A stretch of 64,000 nt of DNA from CAVSVP01 sp963731125. Its GTDB lineage: Bacteria > Pseudomonadota > Gammaproteobacteria > Competibacterales > Competibacteraceae. Where the stretch lies: positions 558,001 through 622,000 of the forward strand of contig CAVSVP010000009.1 in NCBI GenBank assembly GCA_963731125.1, written 5' to 3'. The position numbers and the translations under genes were made by a program. Shown one piece after another: positions 29,071-38,289 of this stretch; the stretch's first letter is position 1; every line of letters begins with the position of its first letter. Under the pieces are notes generated by a model. The model saw only the letters and a list, made by a program, of their open reading frames with translations, was not told where the DNA came from and did not search any database.

Positions 29071-30252
29071 ATGAGTTTGGCAGAAGATCATGGTTCCATC
29101 GTTTTTTCACTCTTCTTGATTTTTACTGGAGCAGCTCTGCTCGCCACCATAGCCCTTTATGCCCGTCAGGCACTACCAGTAGCCTACATTGTGGCAGGCA
29201 CACTGATGGGACCTGCCGGCTTAGGATTTCTCACCGATCCATGGATTATCCGTGAAATGTCGGAGGTGGGCATTATTTTCCTTTTGTTCCTATTGGGACT
29301 GGATCTGGCTCCTAAAGAGCTTTTGCAGATGTTGCGGAAGGCTATTGTGGTGACTGTAGGCACCTCGCTGGTGTTTGCATCAACCGGTTTTAGCATAGCC
29401 GCACTTTTTGGCTTCACCCTAAGTGAGTCTCTTTTAGTCGGCGCTGCAATGATGTTTTCCAGTACTATCATCGGTCTTAAACTCTTGCCGACCACGGCGC
29501 TTCATCACCAGCACACGGGTGAGATCATTATCAGTATTCTCCTGCTTCAAGACCTTATCGCCATCGTCATTCTTTTGCTTTTACAGGGCATCAGCGGCCA
29601 GGATTCGCTCCTCAAAGGTGTCGGTTTGCTGCTCGTTGGCCTGCCTGCCTTATTGGGTTTTGCTTTTCTGTTCTCTCGTTTTGTGCTTCTTAAGATAATC
29701 CGCAAGTTCGATAAAATCCGGGAATACATCTTTCTAACAGCCATCGGCTGGTGTCTGGGCGTTGCGGAGTTGGCTGACATTTTAGGATTGTCTCAAGAAA
29801 TCGGCGCCTTTATCGCCGGTGTTTCGCTGGCTACCAGCCCTATCGCTCTTTACATTGCCGATAGCCTTAAACCGTTGCGGGATTTTTTTCTCGTGATGTT
29901 TTTTTTCTCTCTGGGAGCCGGTTTTGATTTACACGTCTTAGGTGAAATTTTACTCCCGGCCTTCACGTTAGCCGGGCTAATGATATTCGTTAAGCCTTGG
30001 GTGTTTCGCTGGTTCCTCCAGCTAGCGCAGGAACAGCCTCAACTGTCTATGGAGGTGGGAGTACGCCTCGGCCAAGTCAGTGAATTTTCTTTGCTTATCG
30101 CGGTATTGGCTCTAGAAAGCGGTTTTGTGGAACATAAAGCGTCTTATTTGATACAGGCTACAGCGTTACTGACCTTTATAGCCTCTACCTACTTTGTGGT
30201 TTTAAATTATCCAACACCGGTTGCCATTTCCGACCGCCTACGGCGAGACTAA
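29071..30252 (+). CDS. CPA2-family cation:proton antiporter
   Basis: 393 residues, hydrophobic throughout (about 11-13 helices). It has the Na/H exchanger features AYIVAGTLMGPAGLGFLTDP, VGIIFLLFLLGLDLAPKELL and QEIGAFIAGVSLATSP. It ends naturally at NYPTPVAISDRLRRD, without the C-terminal TrkA-N/RCK domain found in KefB/KefC, so ligand control must come from elsewhere. The stop lies only 19 bp from the left end of a transposable element, but the gene itself appears whole. Probably K+ or Na+ for H+ exchange. Confidence 0.9.
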   Translation: MSLAEDHGSIVFSLFLIFTGAALLATIALYARQALPVAYIVAGTLMGPAGLGFLTDPWIIREMSEVGIIFLLFLLGLDLAPKELLQMLRKAIVVTVGTSLVFASTGFSIAALFGFTLSESLLVGAAMMFSSTIIGLKLLPTTALHHQHTGEIIISILLLQDLIAIVILLLLQGISGQDSLLKGVGLLLVGLPALLGFAFLFSRFVLLKIIRKFDKIREYIFLTAIGWCLGVAELADILGLSQEIGAFIAGVSLATSPIALYIADSLKPLRDFFLVMFFFSLGAGFDLHVLGEILLPAFTLAGLMIFVKPWVFRWFLQLAQEQPQLSMEVGVRLGQVSEFSLLIAVLALESGFVEHKASYLIQATALLTFIASTYFVVLNYPTPVAISDRLRRD

Positions 30253-30654
30253 CCACTTCTTAATATCCTAATAGGACTTACGCATTGACGAATACGAAAA
30301 CTTGTGGCAGAGATTGGCGTTTTGAGCCACGCTTAGCCGGATGATCAGAATAACCTCACGCCCCCCGACAGGGCATTGTAGCTTACCGATGGATATGGGA
30401 TTTTTGATGAGCGAGCCGAACTCAGGCAACGGTAGCCGTTTGGCGGAAGTGATGGGGATTTCCCATGACAGCGTGAACCGTTTTCTGTTGCGTGAGGGGG
30501 ATGAGCCCAAGGACCTGTTCGCCGAGGCCAAGGGGATGCTGAATCGGGTCGGGGGAACACGGAGCGTGGACGACAGCACCGTGGACAAGCCCTACGGCCA
30601 GCACATGGAGTTGGTTGGCCACTTCTGGTCAGGCAAGCACCCCCGGGTGGTTAA

Positions 30655-31923
30655 GGAGGGTCGATTCAAAGTAAAAAAACCATTTAAAATTATAACATTA
30701 TCCGACATGCATCGCTAACCTGTTAGCGCTTCAGCGGTGTTCGGCTCGGCTGACTGATGATCTGCCAGAGTTTCCCGACCTGCTCGCCCATGGCACTGAT
30801 CCCTTCGCTGATCGATCGATACCCGGTCATCACCAGCAAATGGAAGCTCATGTTGCGGATCAGCGCCATATTAGCCGCCGCTGGTGAGTCCACCAAGCCA
30901 CCATCATCTTCCTGCAAGACGACATCTTTAGTCCAGTGCAGGGTGTTTTCGAGCTTGCGATGACCCCGAACACGCTGCGCCAAGCGCCACGCCCTGAATG
31001 GCTCGCGGGTGATGTAATACGTGGGGTTGTCGAAGGGTTTACCGTCCCGCTCGCCCTGCCGCCGAACGCTGATAGACTGCTCCAGCCCCGGCCATTGCGC
31101 CTTCATCGCCGCCGCGGCCGGCCAGCATGTGCGCCGACAACGGGTATCATGACCATGGCCGCTTTGGCGCCAACTCCAGGCCGCCGTCGCTGCATTCTGC
31201 GCCGTCCGCGCGAGGCGCTTAGGGAGCGTCGGTTGATTGCCTTTGACGGGGATGAGGTAGCCGTGGCCCTGGGCAGTAATCTGGGCCACCGGTTTTTTTG
31301 GCAAGGCAGCGCATCCAGAGTGAACACCGAACGCTCGATCCGCAGCGTGCCGATCAATGCTTGCACCACGTCGATTTCGCTGGGCTTATCATTGTCCAGC
31401 TTACCGACGCCGCAGATCAGCTGACGAGGATGACTAAAAAACGACACCAGCGAGGTAACACGTTGTTTCTCGCCTTCCTTGGGTGGGAAGGTGCGGGTGA
31501 TACGCTTGCCATCCATAGCGATCGTCTCGGCCTGCGCGTACTGCGGCATCCAGCGATTGAACTGCCTACACAAACCCTCGCTCGACAGCTGCTGGCTCAA
31601 GCGTTGCAACGTACTGTAGGAGGGCGCTTTATCGCGCGGTAACGGGATCACCTCGGCCAGCGCTTGCACATGGGTGCGCGCAAAGCGCGCGATCCCTTTC
31701 AGGCTCGTTCGCCCGCATAGCATCGCCATTACCATAATCGTTACGCTCGACAACTGCACAGGGCGAATGCCTTTCGCATGACGCGGGTCTGCTAACTCGG
31801 ATAAATAATGCACTAGCCTGTGATAGGCCATCAAGGGGGGCTCCGATCGTTCAATAGGTTAGTCAAAGCTGTTCGATAACTTTATGATAGCATAAAATTA
31901 TCTGTACTTTGAATCGACCCTCC
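30655..31923 (-). mobile_element. ISAs1-family insertion sequence, copy 1
   Basis: A 1269-bp element with inverted ends GGAGGGTCGATTCAAAG (30655-30671) and CTTTGAATCGACCCTCC (31907-31923). It is bounded by the 10-bp direct repeat GGGTGGTTAA (30645-30654 and 31924-31933), the duplication size expected for the ISAs1 family. It interrupts the IS701-like transposase gene. It is essentially identical to copy 2 5.1 kb away, so insertion was recent. Confidence 0.93.
30723..31834 (-). CDS. ISAs1-family transposase, reading frame broken at an A7 run (copy 1)
   Basis: The N-terminal part (31834 down to about 31299) starts MMAYHRLVHYLSELADPRHA and includes MDGKRITRTFPPKEGEKQRV and SVFTLDALPCQK. The C-terminal part (to 30723) resumes KKPVAQITAQGHGYLIPVKG and includes YYITREPFRAW. 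The two lie in different frames and meet at seven A residues (plus-strand T7 at 31293-31299). A -1 slip there gives a continuous protein of about 370 residues, the normal family length. Both copies share the break, so it is either a used frameshift site or an older mutation mobilised in trans. Confidence 0.85.
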
Positions 31924-32408
31924 GGGTGGTTAAGGGGTTGAAGCTGATCACGCTGTACTACCCGGATTTGCAGGGCCGCAGTTTGCCGGTCAATTACCGG
32001 GTTTACGACACATCCGAGCACAAGACCAAAAATGCGTAGTTCCGGGAGATGCGGGGGCAGGTGCTAGACTGGGGGCTAGAACCGGCCTGCGTGACCGGGG
32101 ACAGTTGGTATTCGTGTGCAGACCACCTCCAGCGGGTCAGAAACCACCCGCTGGGGTTTCTGTTTGCCGTGGAAAGCAACCGCCGGGTGTCTCTGGAAAA
32201 AGGCCAATGGGTACAGGGGCAGCAGCTAACGATCCCGGCCGAAGGGCAGGGGGTGTGGTTGCGCGAGTTCGGCGAGGTCAAAGGGTGTCGGACGCAGTTA
32301 AAAGACCAACGGCGCCATTACGTGGTTTTCCTGCCGCAGACTGACGCCTACCCGGCCTTTGGGCAGGGTGCGTTCGAGAAGCTGCATGACCAGCATTGGC
32401 ACATTGAG

Positions 32409-34064
32409 ATGTGCCAGACGCAAGCGGTAAAAATGACCTGGCGTCCCCTCAGGTACGCCGCTCGCATGATGACATAGCTGAGGGGCCAATTCAAAAGGGA
32501 GTGCGTAGTAGATATCGACGTGCTCGCCGGTGACGATCACGTTGCTAACCAGACACTGCACGACCGCCTGGCGCTCTTCGAACGAGAGCTGTTCGAGGTT
32601 GTCACCCAGCAATTGGCGAAAGGTGTCGACGTTCTCAATGACTTGTTGCCAGTGCGCTGTCTGCTGCTGAGTCTGGGCTAATTGCTGACGTTCTTGCTCG
32701 ATCTGCTGCAGCGCTTGGGTGATTCTCTGGCGCCGACTGCGCAGTTCATCGAGGTTAATGATCTCAGCCTGATAGGCATCGACCAAGCGCCGGCTTTGGT
32801 GCTCAAGACGCTGCTGGCGTTGCGATAGTTGGGGTTGCTGCGCGCCCAGCGCGGAAAGATGTTGCTGCCGTGCGTGTGCCCAGGCCTGATGGAGCTGGGG
32901 AATCACGCTCGGGGTGTGCAACAGGTGGCTGAGCGCCTCCCAGACCAGGGTATCGAGCCGGTCCGCGCGCACCAGGCGTGAGGGGCATTTATCGGCCCGG
33001 CCACAGCTCAGCGGCTCATGGCCGGGGCAGCGGTAGTACAGGTACGCGTAGCGTTTGTCGACGCTGAGCTGGCGATAGGCGCTCATGCGCAAGCCGCACT
33101 CGCCGCATTTGACCAGGCGCCGTAACCGGTAACGGCACGAACCCGGTTGGTACATTTTCCGGGCTAACTCGGTATTGCGTTGCCATTGCCGTTGGGCTTT
33201 CTCGTACACCGCGGGCGTGATAATCGCCGGCGCTTCGCTCCAGACCCATTCGTCTTCGGGGCGATAGTGGCGCCCGGTTTTCAGCGAGCGGAGCGGTGCT
33301 TCGTCACGCTTGCGATAAGCGGGTAGCACCGACTGGCGGTAATTGTAGCGCGCCTGTCCGAGATAGACGCGACTGGTCAGAATGTTTCTGACCGTCGTTG
33401 GGTGCCACACGGTGTTTTTACCCGAGGGCGTTGGGGTCTGGGCGTCGTTGAGGCGTTTGGTGATCTGACGGCAGCTCAGCTACTCGTCGAGCAGCATGTG
33501 GTAGATACGCCAGACTACCTCGGCTTGGGTTGGCTCAATGAGCACCCGCGGCGGTGTGCCATGGCGCTTGGGCAGATACCGGTAGCCGTAGCAGTGATAC
33601 GCCCAGGGCATGAAGTCGCCGTGGCGGGCTTTCTCCAGCCGCCCGCGGCGCGTACGCTCGAGAATCTGCGCGCGCGCGTACTCGGCCATCATCCCTGGCA
33701 TCTGGGTCAGCAGTTTGCCCTGGGGCGTATCACCAAAGGGGTTGTGCAAAAAAATCAGCCTGACCTGAAGTTTCTCCAACTCCTCGATCAACAGCCACTG
33801 ATGGGCATAATGACGAGCCAGTCGATCGGGTGATAGGAGCACCACGGCATCGAATTCACCGCGCTGGGGGCTGTCACGCAGCCGGTCCAGCGCCGGGCGG
33901 TCGAGCCGAGCGCCACTGATCCCTTCATCCAGGTATTCGTGTTCCGGCAACAGGCTCCCGTTCTGTTGCTCGATGTGATGTTTGAGGGCCTGCACCTGGC
34001 TGGCAATGGTGCCCTCTTGGTGCTGGTGAGGCGTCGAGACGCGGGCATAGAGTGCCACTGGCAT
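32409..34064 (-). pseudogene. Large serine recombinase, interrupted by an in-frame TAG
   Basis: The N-terminal resolvase domain starts at 34064 (MPVALYARVSTPHQHQEG, catalytic Ser in YARVS) with GGAGGTCACCG upstream. It continues through DRLARHYAHQWLLIEEL and the recombinase domain, to a TAG at 33480-33482. The same frame continues (LSCRQITKRLNDAQTPTPSG) into RNILTSRVYLGQARYNYRQS, a zinc ribbon (KCGECGLRM then YYRCPGH), a coiled coil (about 32680-32830) and the C-terminal YYALPFELAPQ and GHFYRLRLAH. Past 32409 the frame runs into the host transposase in antisense. Without suppression only the 194-residue N-terminal part is made. Confidence 0.85.
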
Positions 34065-34170
34065 CGGTGACCTCCGCGTGTTCCAGAATAATCTTCAGCG
34101 CTCGCAGTAAGCGCTCCGGCTGTAGCGGTTCAGCGACCGCCTGTTGGTGACGAATGTGTAACTGTTTCAT
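33925..34170 (-). CDS. Short frame upstream of the serine recombinase (doubtful)
   Basis: An ATG at 34170 with a strong GGAGGACAGCG site opens MKQLHIRHQQAVAEPLQPER and then LLRALKIILEHAEVTDAS. After that it overlaps the recombinase gene by about 140 bp in another frame. The protein-like first 38 residues and good ribosome site suggest a real small gene that has lost its natural stop. I recognise no family. Confidence 0.35.
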   Translation of the reverse strand: MKQLHIRHQQAVAEPLQPERLLRALKIILEHAEVTDASGTLCPRLDASPAPRGHHCQPGAGPQTSHRATEREPVAGTRIPG

Positions 34171-34595
34171 CGCTGTCCTCCATGACACCATTTTGGCGCC
34201 TAGAAGGCGATGACGATGAGGTTGGCTGGGCAGACAGCGTTTGCATCTGCCGCTTCAGCTTGTACACCTGCGTACGGAACACCAGGTCTATCGTTTTATG
34301 GGTTGCGATTGCCACATCGAGCAGTACCACCGAATGATCAAGCAGGTCTGCCATCTCGAGAGGTTCCAGGTGCGCGGCAACGTGCCGATACTCAATCCTA
34401 TCTTTGCCGCCCTGGGTAGCTACGTTCACCTGCAACGGATGCAGTTAACGGAACTCATCAGCAACGCCTACCACTGGCAGCGAGATTTGGACAAGGACGT
34501 CGTGGCGTCGTTTGTCAGCACCTTCATCTCTGGCAAGGAATATCTCAATCCACAATTTCGACCTGCCGTCAATGCGTAAGTCCTACCTAAATATC

Positions 34596-35546
34596 TTATG
34601 GATTGCGCTCGGAGAAGCCAGTACCAGCACTGTCAGTTAGAGGAGCCATATTCGCATCGAGTGTTTTATGACAGCGCGGCTCCACATCTACCGACACGGC
34701 CAAGGTATGAGATCCGCCGCCGCTCATCACTCCATTGAGAGGCGCAACATCTCCATAATCTCTTCCCCAAGCCAAAGTAATGTGCCTTTCATCTGGCATA
34801 CAATTATTAGTGGGATCAAATTCCGCCCAGCCCAACCCTGGCAAATAGACTGCCAGCCAAGCGTGAGAAGCATCCGCCCCTCGTAAACGAGGCCGACCCG
34901 GAGGCGGCAATGTTTCCAAATAGCCGCTAATATAGCGAGCCGCTAATCCTAAAGAACGCACACAGCCAATCGCCAAATGGGCAAAATCCTGACAAACTCC
35001 CCGACGGTTTTCCAGCACTGTACCCAAGGGTGTAGCCACAGTCGTGAAATGAGGATCATAGATAAAATCCCGATGAATGCGTTCAGTCAAATCCAACACA
35101 GCGTCTAATAATGGCCGTCCCGGAGGAAAACTGGGATTGGCATAGTCGCGTAGCGCAGCGCTACAGTGAACAAAGGGAGAATCTAAACAAAACTGACGGA
35201 TCTCAATAATGTCTGGATCTGAGTCATGCCTCAACCTTTGCAACGCGTCTTCCCAAGGGGGGGAAGCACTGGATTTAGAAAATAGCTGCCGGCTTACCTC
35301 AATATCGGTGGTAACGCTAACTTCCAGGCGTTGGTGAATATCTTGAATAGCAAAATATAAAATTCGATTCCCGAAAAAGTCTTGACGCTCAACTGCCAAA
35401 GCAGGCTTAGGATAAATTGTTACTTTGCTTTCTTCACAGCGTTGCCAAGGCGTTTTCCGAGGTAGCAGGCGAGCTTCGTTGTGACATAGTGCTATAGCGC
35501 TAGTGTAGGTATAGCGGGTGCGATGGGTGATTGTATAAGCCGTCAT
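34596..35546 (-). CDS. Transglutaminase-like cysteine protease-fold protein
   Basis: 316 residues. An N-terminal bacterial transglutaminase-like beta domain (TAYTITHRTRYTYTSAIALC) precedes the core, with catalytic Cys in RRGVCQDFAHLA, His in DASHAWLAVYLPG and Asp in WAEFDPTNN. There is no signal peptide. Homologues usually lie beside a circularly permuted ATP-grasp/alpha-E protein, here found 6.3 kb away at 41898-44435 across a block of mobile elements. Such clusters are suspected of peptide ligation and processing. No strong ribosome site is visible at the start. Confidence 0.92.
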   Translation of the reverse strand: MTAYTITHRTRYTYTSAIALCHNEARLLPRKTPWQRCEESKVTIYPKPALAVERQDFFGNRILYFAIQDIHQRLEVSVTTDIEVSRQLFSKSSASPPWEDALQRLRHDSDPDIIEIRQFCLDSPFVHCSAALRDYANPSFPPGRPLLDAVLDLTERIHRDFIYDPHFTTVATPLGTVLENRRGVCQDFAHLAIGCVRSLGLAARYISGYLETLPPPGRPRLRGADASHAWLAVYLPGLGWAEFDPTNNCMPDERHITLAWGRDYGDVAPLNGVMSGGGSHTLAVSVDVEPRCHKTLDANMAPLTDSAGTGFSERNP

Positions 35547-35637
35547 TGCATGATTACTTGAGTGGCAACACGTAGACGTTTTACCTTTCAGATTGAGGGG
35601 AAAAGTGATCTATTCATAAAAGAATATGATGATGCGC

Positions 35638-35688
35638 ATGAAACGTCATACCAAACTCGTACATGAGGGGCAATACCTGGTTGACTGA
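35638..35688 (+). pseudogene. N-terminal remnant of a small protein gene (toxin-antitoxin-like)
   Basis: The 16 codons from the ATG read MKRHTKLVHEGQYLVD and then stop. The opening resembles small acidic proteins, of about 70 residues, that start MKRHTKL with EGxY following and are often found in addiction-type gene pairs. The rest is missing. It lies in the 217-bp stretch between the transglutaminase gene and ISAs1 copy 2. Recognition is from memory of the family, hence low confidence. Confidence 0.3.
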
Positions 35689-35763
35689 CAAAACTCGTAA
35701 GGTACGGATTCTGCTTGAAATCAAAGGAAGGGATGAGATGAACTGCGCGACCCGTGTTGCAAC

Positions 35764-37031
35764 GGAGGGTCGATTCAAAGTAAAAAAACCATTTAAAATT
35801 ATAACATTATCCGACATGCATCGCTAACCTGTTAGCGCTTCAGCGGTGTTCGGCTCGGCTGACTGATGATCTGCCAGAGTTTCCCGACCTGCTCGCCCAT
35901 GGCACTGATCCCTTCGCTGATCGATCGATACCCGGTCATCACCAGCAAATGGAAGCTCATGTTGCGGATCAGCGCCATATTAGCCGCCGCTGGTGAGTCC
36001 ACCAAGCCACCATCATCTTCCTGCAAGACGACATCTTTAGTCCAGTGCAGGGTGTTTTCGAGCTTGCGATGACCCCGAACACGCTGCGCCAAGCGCCACG
36101 CCCTGAATGGCTCGCGGGTGATGTAATACGTGGGGTTGTCGAAGGGTTTACCGTCCCGCTCGCCCTGCCGCCGAACGCTGATAGACTGCTCCAGCCCCGG
36201 CCATTGCGCCTTCATCGCCGCCGCGGCCGGCCAGCATGTGCGCCGACAACGGGTATCATGACCATGGCCGCTTTGGCGCCAACTCCAGGCCGCCGTCGCT
36301 GCATTCTGCGCCGTCCGCGCGAGGCGCTTAGGGAGCGTCGGTTGATTGCCTTTGACGGGGATGAGGTAGCCGTGGCCCTGGGCAGTAATCTGGGCCACCG
36401 GTTTTTTTGGCAAGGCAGCGCATCCAGAGTGAACACCGAACGCTCGATCCGCAGCGTGCCGATCAATGCTTGCACCACGTCGATTTCGCTGGGCTTATCA
36501 TTGTCCAGCTTACCGACGCCGCAGATCAGCTGACGAGGATGACTAAAAAACGACACCAGCGAGGTAACACGTTGTTTCTCGCCTTCCTTGGGTGGGAAGG
36601 TGCGGGTGATACGCTTGCCATCCATAGCGATCGTCTCGGCCTGCGCGTACTGCGGCATCCAGCGATTGAACTGCCTACACAAACCCTCGCTCGACAGCTG
36701 CTGGCTCAAGCGTTGCAACGTACTGTAGGAGGGCGCTTTATCGCGCGGTAACGGGATCACCTCGGCCAGCGCTTGCACATGGGTGCGCGCAAAGCGCGCG
36801 ATCCCTTTCAGGCTCGTTCGCCCGCATAGCATCGCCATTACCATAATCGTTACGCTCGACAACTGCACAGGGCGAATGCCTTTCGCATGACGCGGGTCTG
36901 CTAACTCGGATAAATAATGCACTAGCCTGTGATAGGCCATCAAGGGGGGCTCCGATCGTTCAATAGGTTAGTCAAAGCTGTTCGATAACTTTATGATAGC
37001 ATAAAATTATCTGTACTTTGAATCGATCCTC
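35764..37031 (-). mobile_element. ISAs1-family insertion sequence, copy 2
   Basis: 1268 bp, essentially identical to copy 1 and in the same orientation. The only differences noticed are at the right end (C in copy 1, T at 37027 here, and the last base). It is flanked by the 10-bp direct repeat GTGTTGCAAC (35754-35763 and 37032-37041), so it inserted independently. Before insertion the flanks were continuous. Confidence 0.93.
35832..36943 (-). CDS. ISAs1-family transposase, reading frame broken at an A7 run (copy 2)
   Basis: It has the same two-part frame as copy 1: N-terminal part 36943 to about 36408, C-terminal part to 35832, joined at plus-strand T7 36402-36408. The translated parts are identical to copy 1. 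The shared break in two independently inserted copies argues that it does not stop transposition, either through -1 frameshifting or slippage, or because an intact copy elsewhere supplies transposase. Confidence 0.85.
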
Positions 37032-37111
37032 GTGTTGCAACGGGGTAGATCAAAAAAGGGAGTCCGCGCCTGAACCCCTCATCCCCGCTTTACCCTACGA
37101 TAGTCTCCCTA

Positions 37112-38272
37112 TTGGCACAAGCGCCGTGGCGCGATCGTCGGCATTTATCGACCTTGGCAGGGATGGTGGTTGGGTTATTGAGCAGCGGCTGGATCGGGCT
37201 GAGTGAGTGGGTGCCGTATGTGCACAGTCGCGCCCAGGTGGCGGCCAGTACCTGGCGGCGGTTTCGGCGCTGGTTGGCCAATGGGCGGGTGGATGTCCAC
37301 CACCTCTATGGGGCGCTGGTGCAGCCGGTGCTAGCGGAACTGGACGCGTCACGCCGGTACGTGGTGTTGGATACCTCATTGCGGTGGAACCGGTGGTGTT
37401 TGATCCGCCTGGGGTTGGTCTATCGCGGCCGTACGCTGCCGCTGGTCTGGAAGGTCATTGACCATCGCTCCCGCCGTGTGGCCTTTCGGGCTTACCGCGG
37501 GTTATTGCGCTTGGCCGAGCGGGTGTTGCCGGCAGGACGGGACATCGTGCTGTTGGCCGACCGCGGCTTTATGCAGGTGGAACTGATGGCCTGGATCCAC
37601 CGACAAGCGCGCTGGCATCTGCGCGTGCGTATCAACCGCGCGGGGTTGCATCTCTATGTCCACCTCCACCGCCGGGGGCACTATCGGCGCCTGGCCAGGC
37701 GCGTGCAGGCCGGTGAAGTGGGATGCTATCATCACGTCTCTGTCGGCCCGCAACGCCTGGAGATGCACGTAGCTGTGGGCTGGCAACGGGGACACCGCGA
37801 GCCGTGGTTGATCCTCAGCGATGAACCGACCGACCGCGATACCTTGGCCGAGTATGGTCAGCGTTTTCGGATCGAGGAGAATTTCCTGGATGACAAATCC
37901 AACGGCTTCCAACTGGAAAGCTCGCCACTGCGCGACGTCCGTACCTTGACGCGGCTGCTGTTGGTCTTGGCCGTGGCTACCCTGTACCTGACTTGCCAAG
38001 GCGCCGCGGTGGTCGCCCAGGGCCAACGCCGCCGGGTCGATACGCATTGGTTCCGCGGCCATAGTTATCTGCGCTTAGGCTGGCATGGGCTGCGCTATGC
38101 GCTGGCCCATGGCGAAGCCCTGCTGCAACGCTTGACGCTGGGCGCCCTGCAGGATCCGGACCCGGCTCAGGCCAGCCGCCGACAGGGACGGCAAAAACGT
38201 CAACAAGCTCGCTGGATGGACCCTTTGCCGGCCTGTTATTCTTTGTTACTTCCCACGCTGGAGGCAGCATAA
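37112..38272 (+). CDS. IS4-family transposase (YREK signature)
   Basis: 386 residues. The DDE core shows VVLDTSLRWNRWCLIRLGLV (first Asp), LLADRGFMQVELM (second Asp) and YGQRFRIEENFLDDK, an exact Y-2-R-3-E-6-K signature of the IS4 family. The gene is GC-rich with many CGC codons, unlike flanking host genes. The annotated start is a TTG and the true start may differ. No matching terminal repeats were found; the right side abuts an IS630 fragment within 20 bp, so the element is probably truncated. Confidence 0.85.
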   Translation: MAQAPWRDRRHLSTLAGMVVGLLSSGWIGLSEWVPYVHSRAQVAASTWRRFRRWLANGRVDVHHLYGALVQPVLAELDASRRYVVLDTSLRWNRWCLIRLGLVYRGRTLPLVWKVIDHRSRRVAFRAYRGLLRLAERVLPAGRDIVLLADRGFMQVELMAWIHRQARWHLRVRINRAGLHLYVHLHRRGHYRRLARRVQAGEVGCYHHVSVGPQRLEMHVAVGWQRGHREPWLILSDEPTDRDTLAEYGQRFRIEENFLDDKSNGFQLESSPLRDVRTLTRLLLVLAVATLYLTCQGAAVVAQGQRRRVDTHWFRGHSYLRLGWHGLRYALAHGEALLQRLTLGALQDPDPAQASRRQGRQKRQQARWMDPLPACYSLLLPTLEAA

Positions 38273-38289
38273 CGGTTAGCCGAGAGGAG

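Larger units (their letters stand above)
32409..34321 (-). mobile_element. Large-serine-recombinase segment inserted in the IS701-like transposase
   Basis: About 1.9 kb separates the transposase residues HWHIE (ending 32408) and QYHRM (from 34322). The junctions share the related sequences ATTGGCACATTGAG (32395-32408) and ATTGCCACATCGAG (34308-34321), 12 of 14 identical, which could be att-site remnants. The left junction is a palindrome, GGCACAT-TGAG-ATGTGCC (32398-32415). The segment carries the recombinase and a short upstream frame and little else, so it looks like a minimal self-mobile element. The exact ends are inferred. Confidence 0.6.
30389..34579 (+). pseudogene. IS701/IS4-like DDE transposase, in three pieces with an amber stop
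   Basis: Piece 1, 30389-30654, begins MDMGFLMSEPNSGNGSRLAE and reaches FWSGKHPRVVK. Piece 2, 31924-32408, continues VVKGLKLITLYYPDLQGRSL and ends KLHDQHWHIE; a TAG at 32037-32039 stands where relatives should have Tyr (KTKN-x-Y-F). Piece 3, 34322-34579, resumes QYHRMIKQVCHLERFQVRGN and ends FRPAVNA, with its stop inside the terminal repeat. Joined, they form one DDE transposase. The gene cannot make a working protein in its present state. Confidence 0.85.
30272..34585 (+). mobile_element. IS701/IS4-like insertion sequence, disrupted by two later insertions
   Basis: Perfect 19-bp terminal inverted repeats, TAGGACTTACGCATTGACG at 30272-30290 and its complement at 34567-34585, are flanked by a CCTAA direct repeat (30267-30271 and 34586-34590). 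The span is 4314 bp because an ISAs1 copy (30655-31923) and a serine-recombinase segment (about 32409-34321) sit inside. Removing both leaves about 1.1 kb, normal for a one-gene IS. The element landed just after the antiporter gene. Confidence 0.88.

Noticed and set aside
32037..33482. Two TAG stops in otherwise open transposase and recombinase frames, suggesting TAG might be read as an amino acid.
   Set aside because: Host genes here end in TAG (for example the ATP-grasp gene at 41898), and both interrupted frames are in mobile elements that also carry other damage. Ordinary decay is simpler.
36045..36533. A 162-codon frame antisense to the ISAs1 transposase, repeated in both copies.
   Set aside because: It is a shadow of the real transposase frames; repetition only reflects the two IS copies.
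30655..37031. The two ISAs1 copies as the ends of a composite transposon carrying the transglutaminase.
   Set aside because: Each copy has its own distinct 10-bp target duplication, so they inserted separately.
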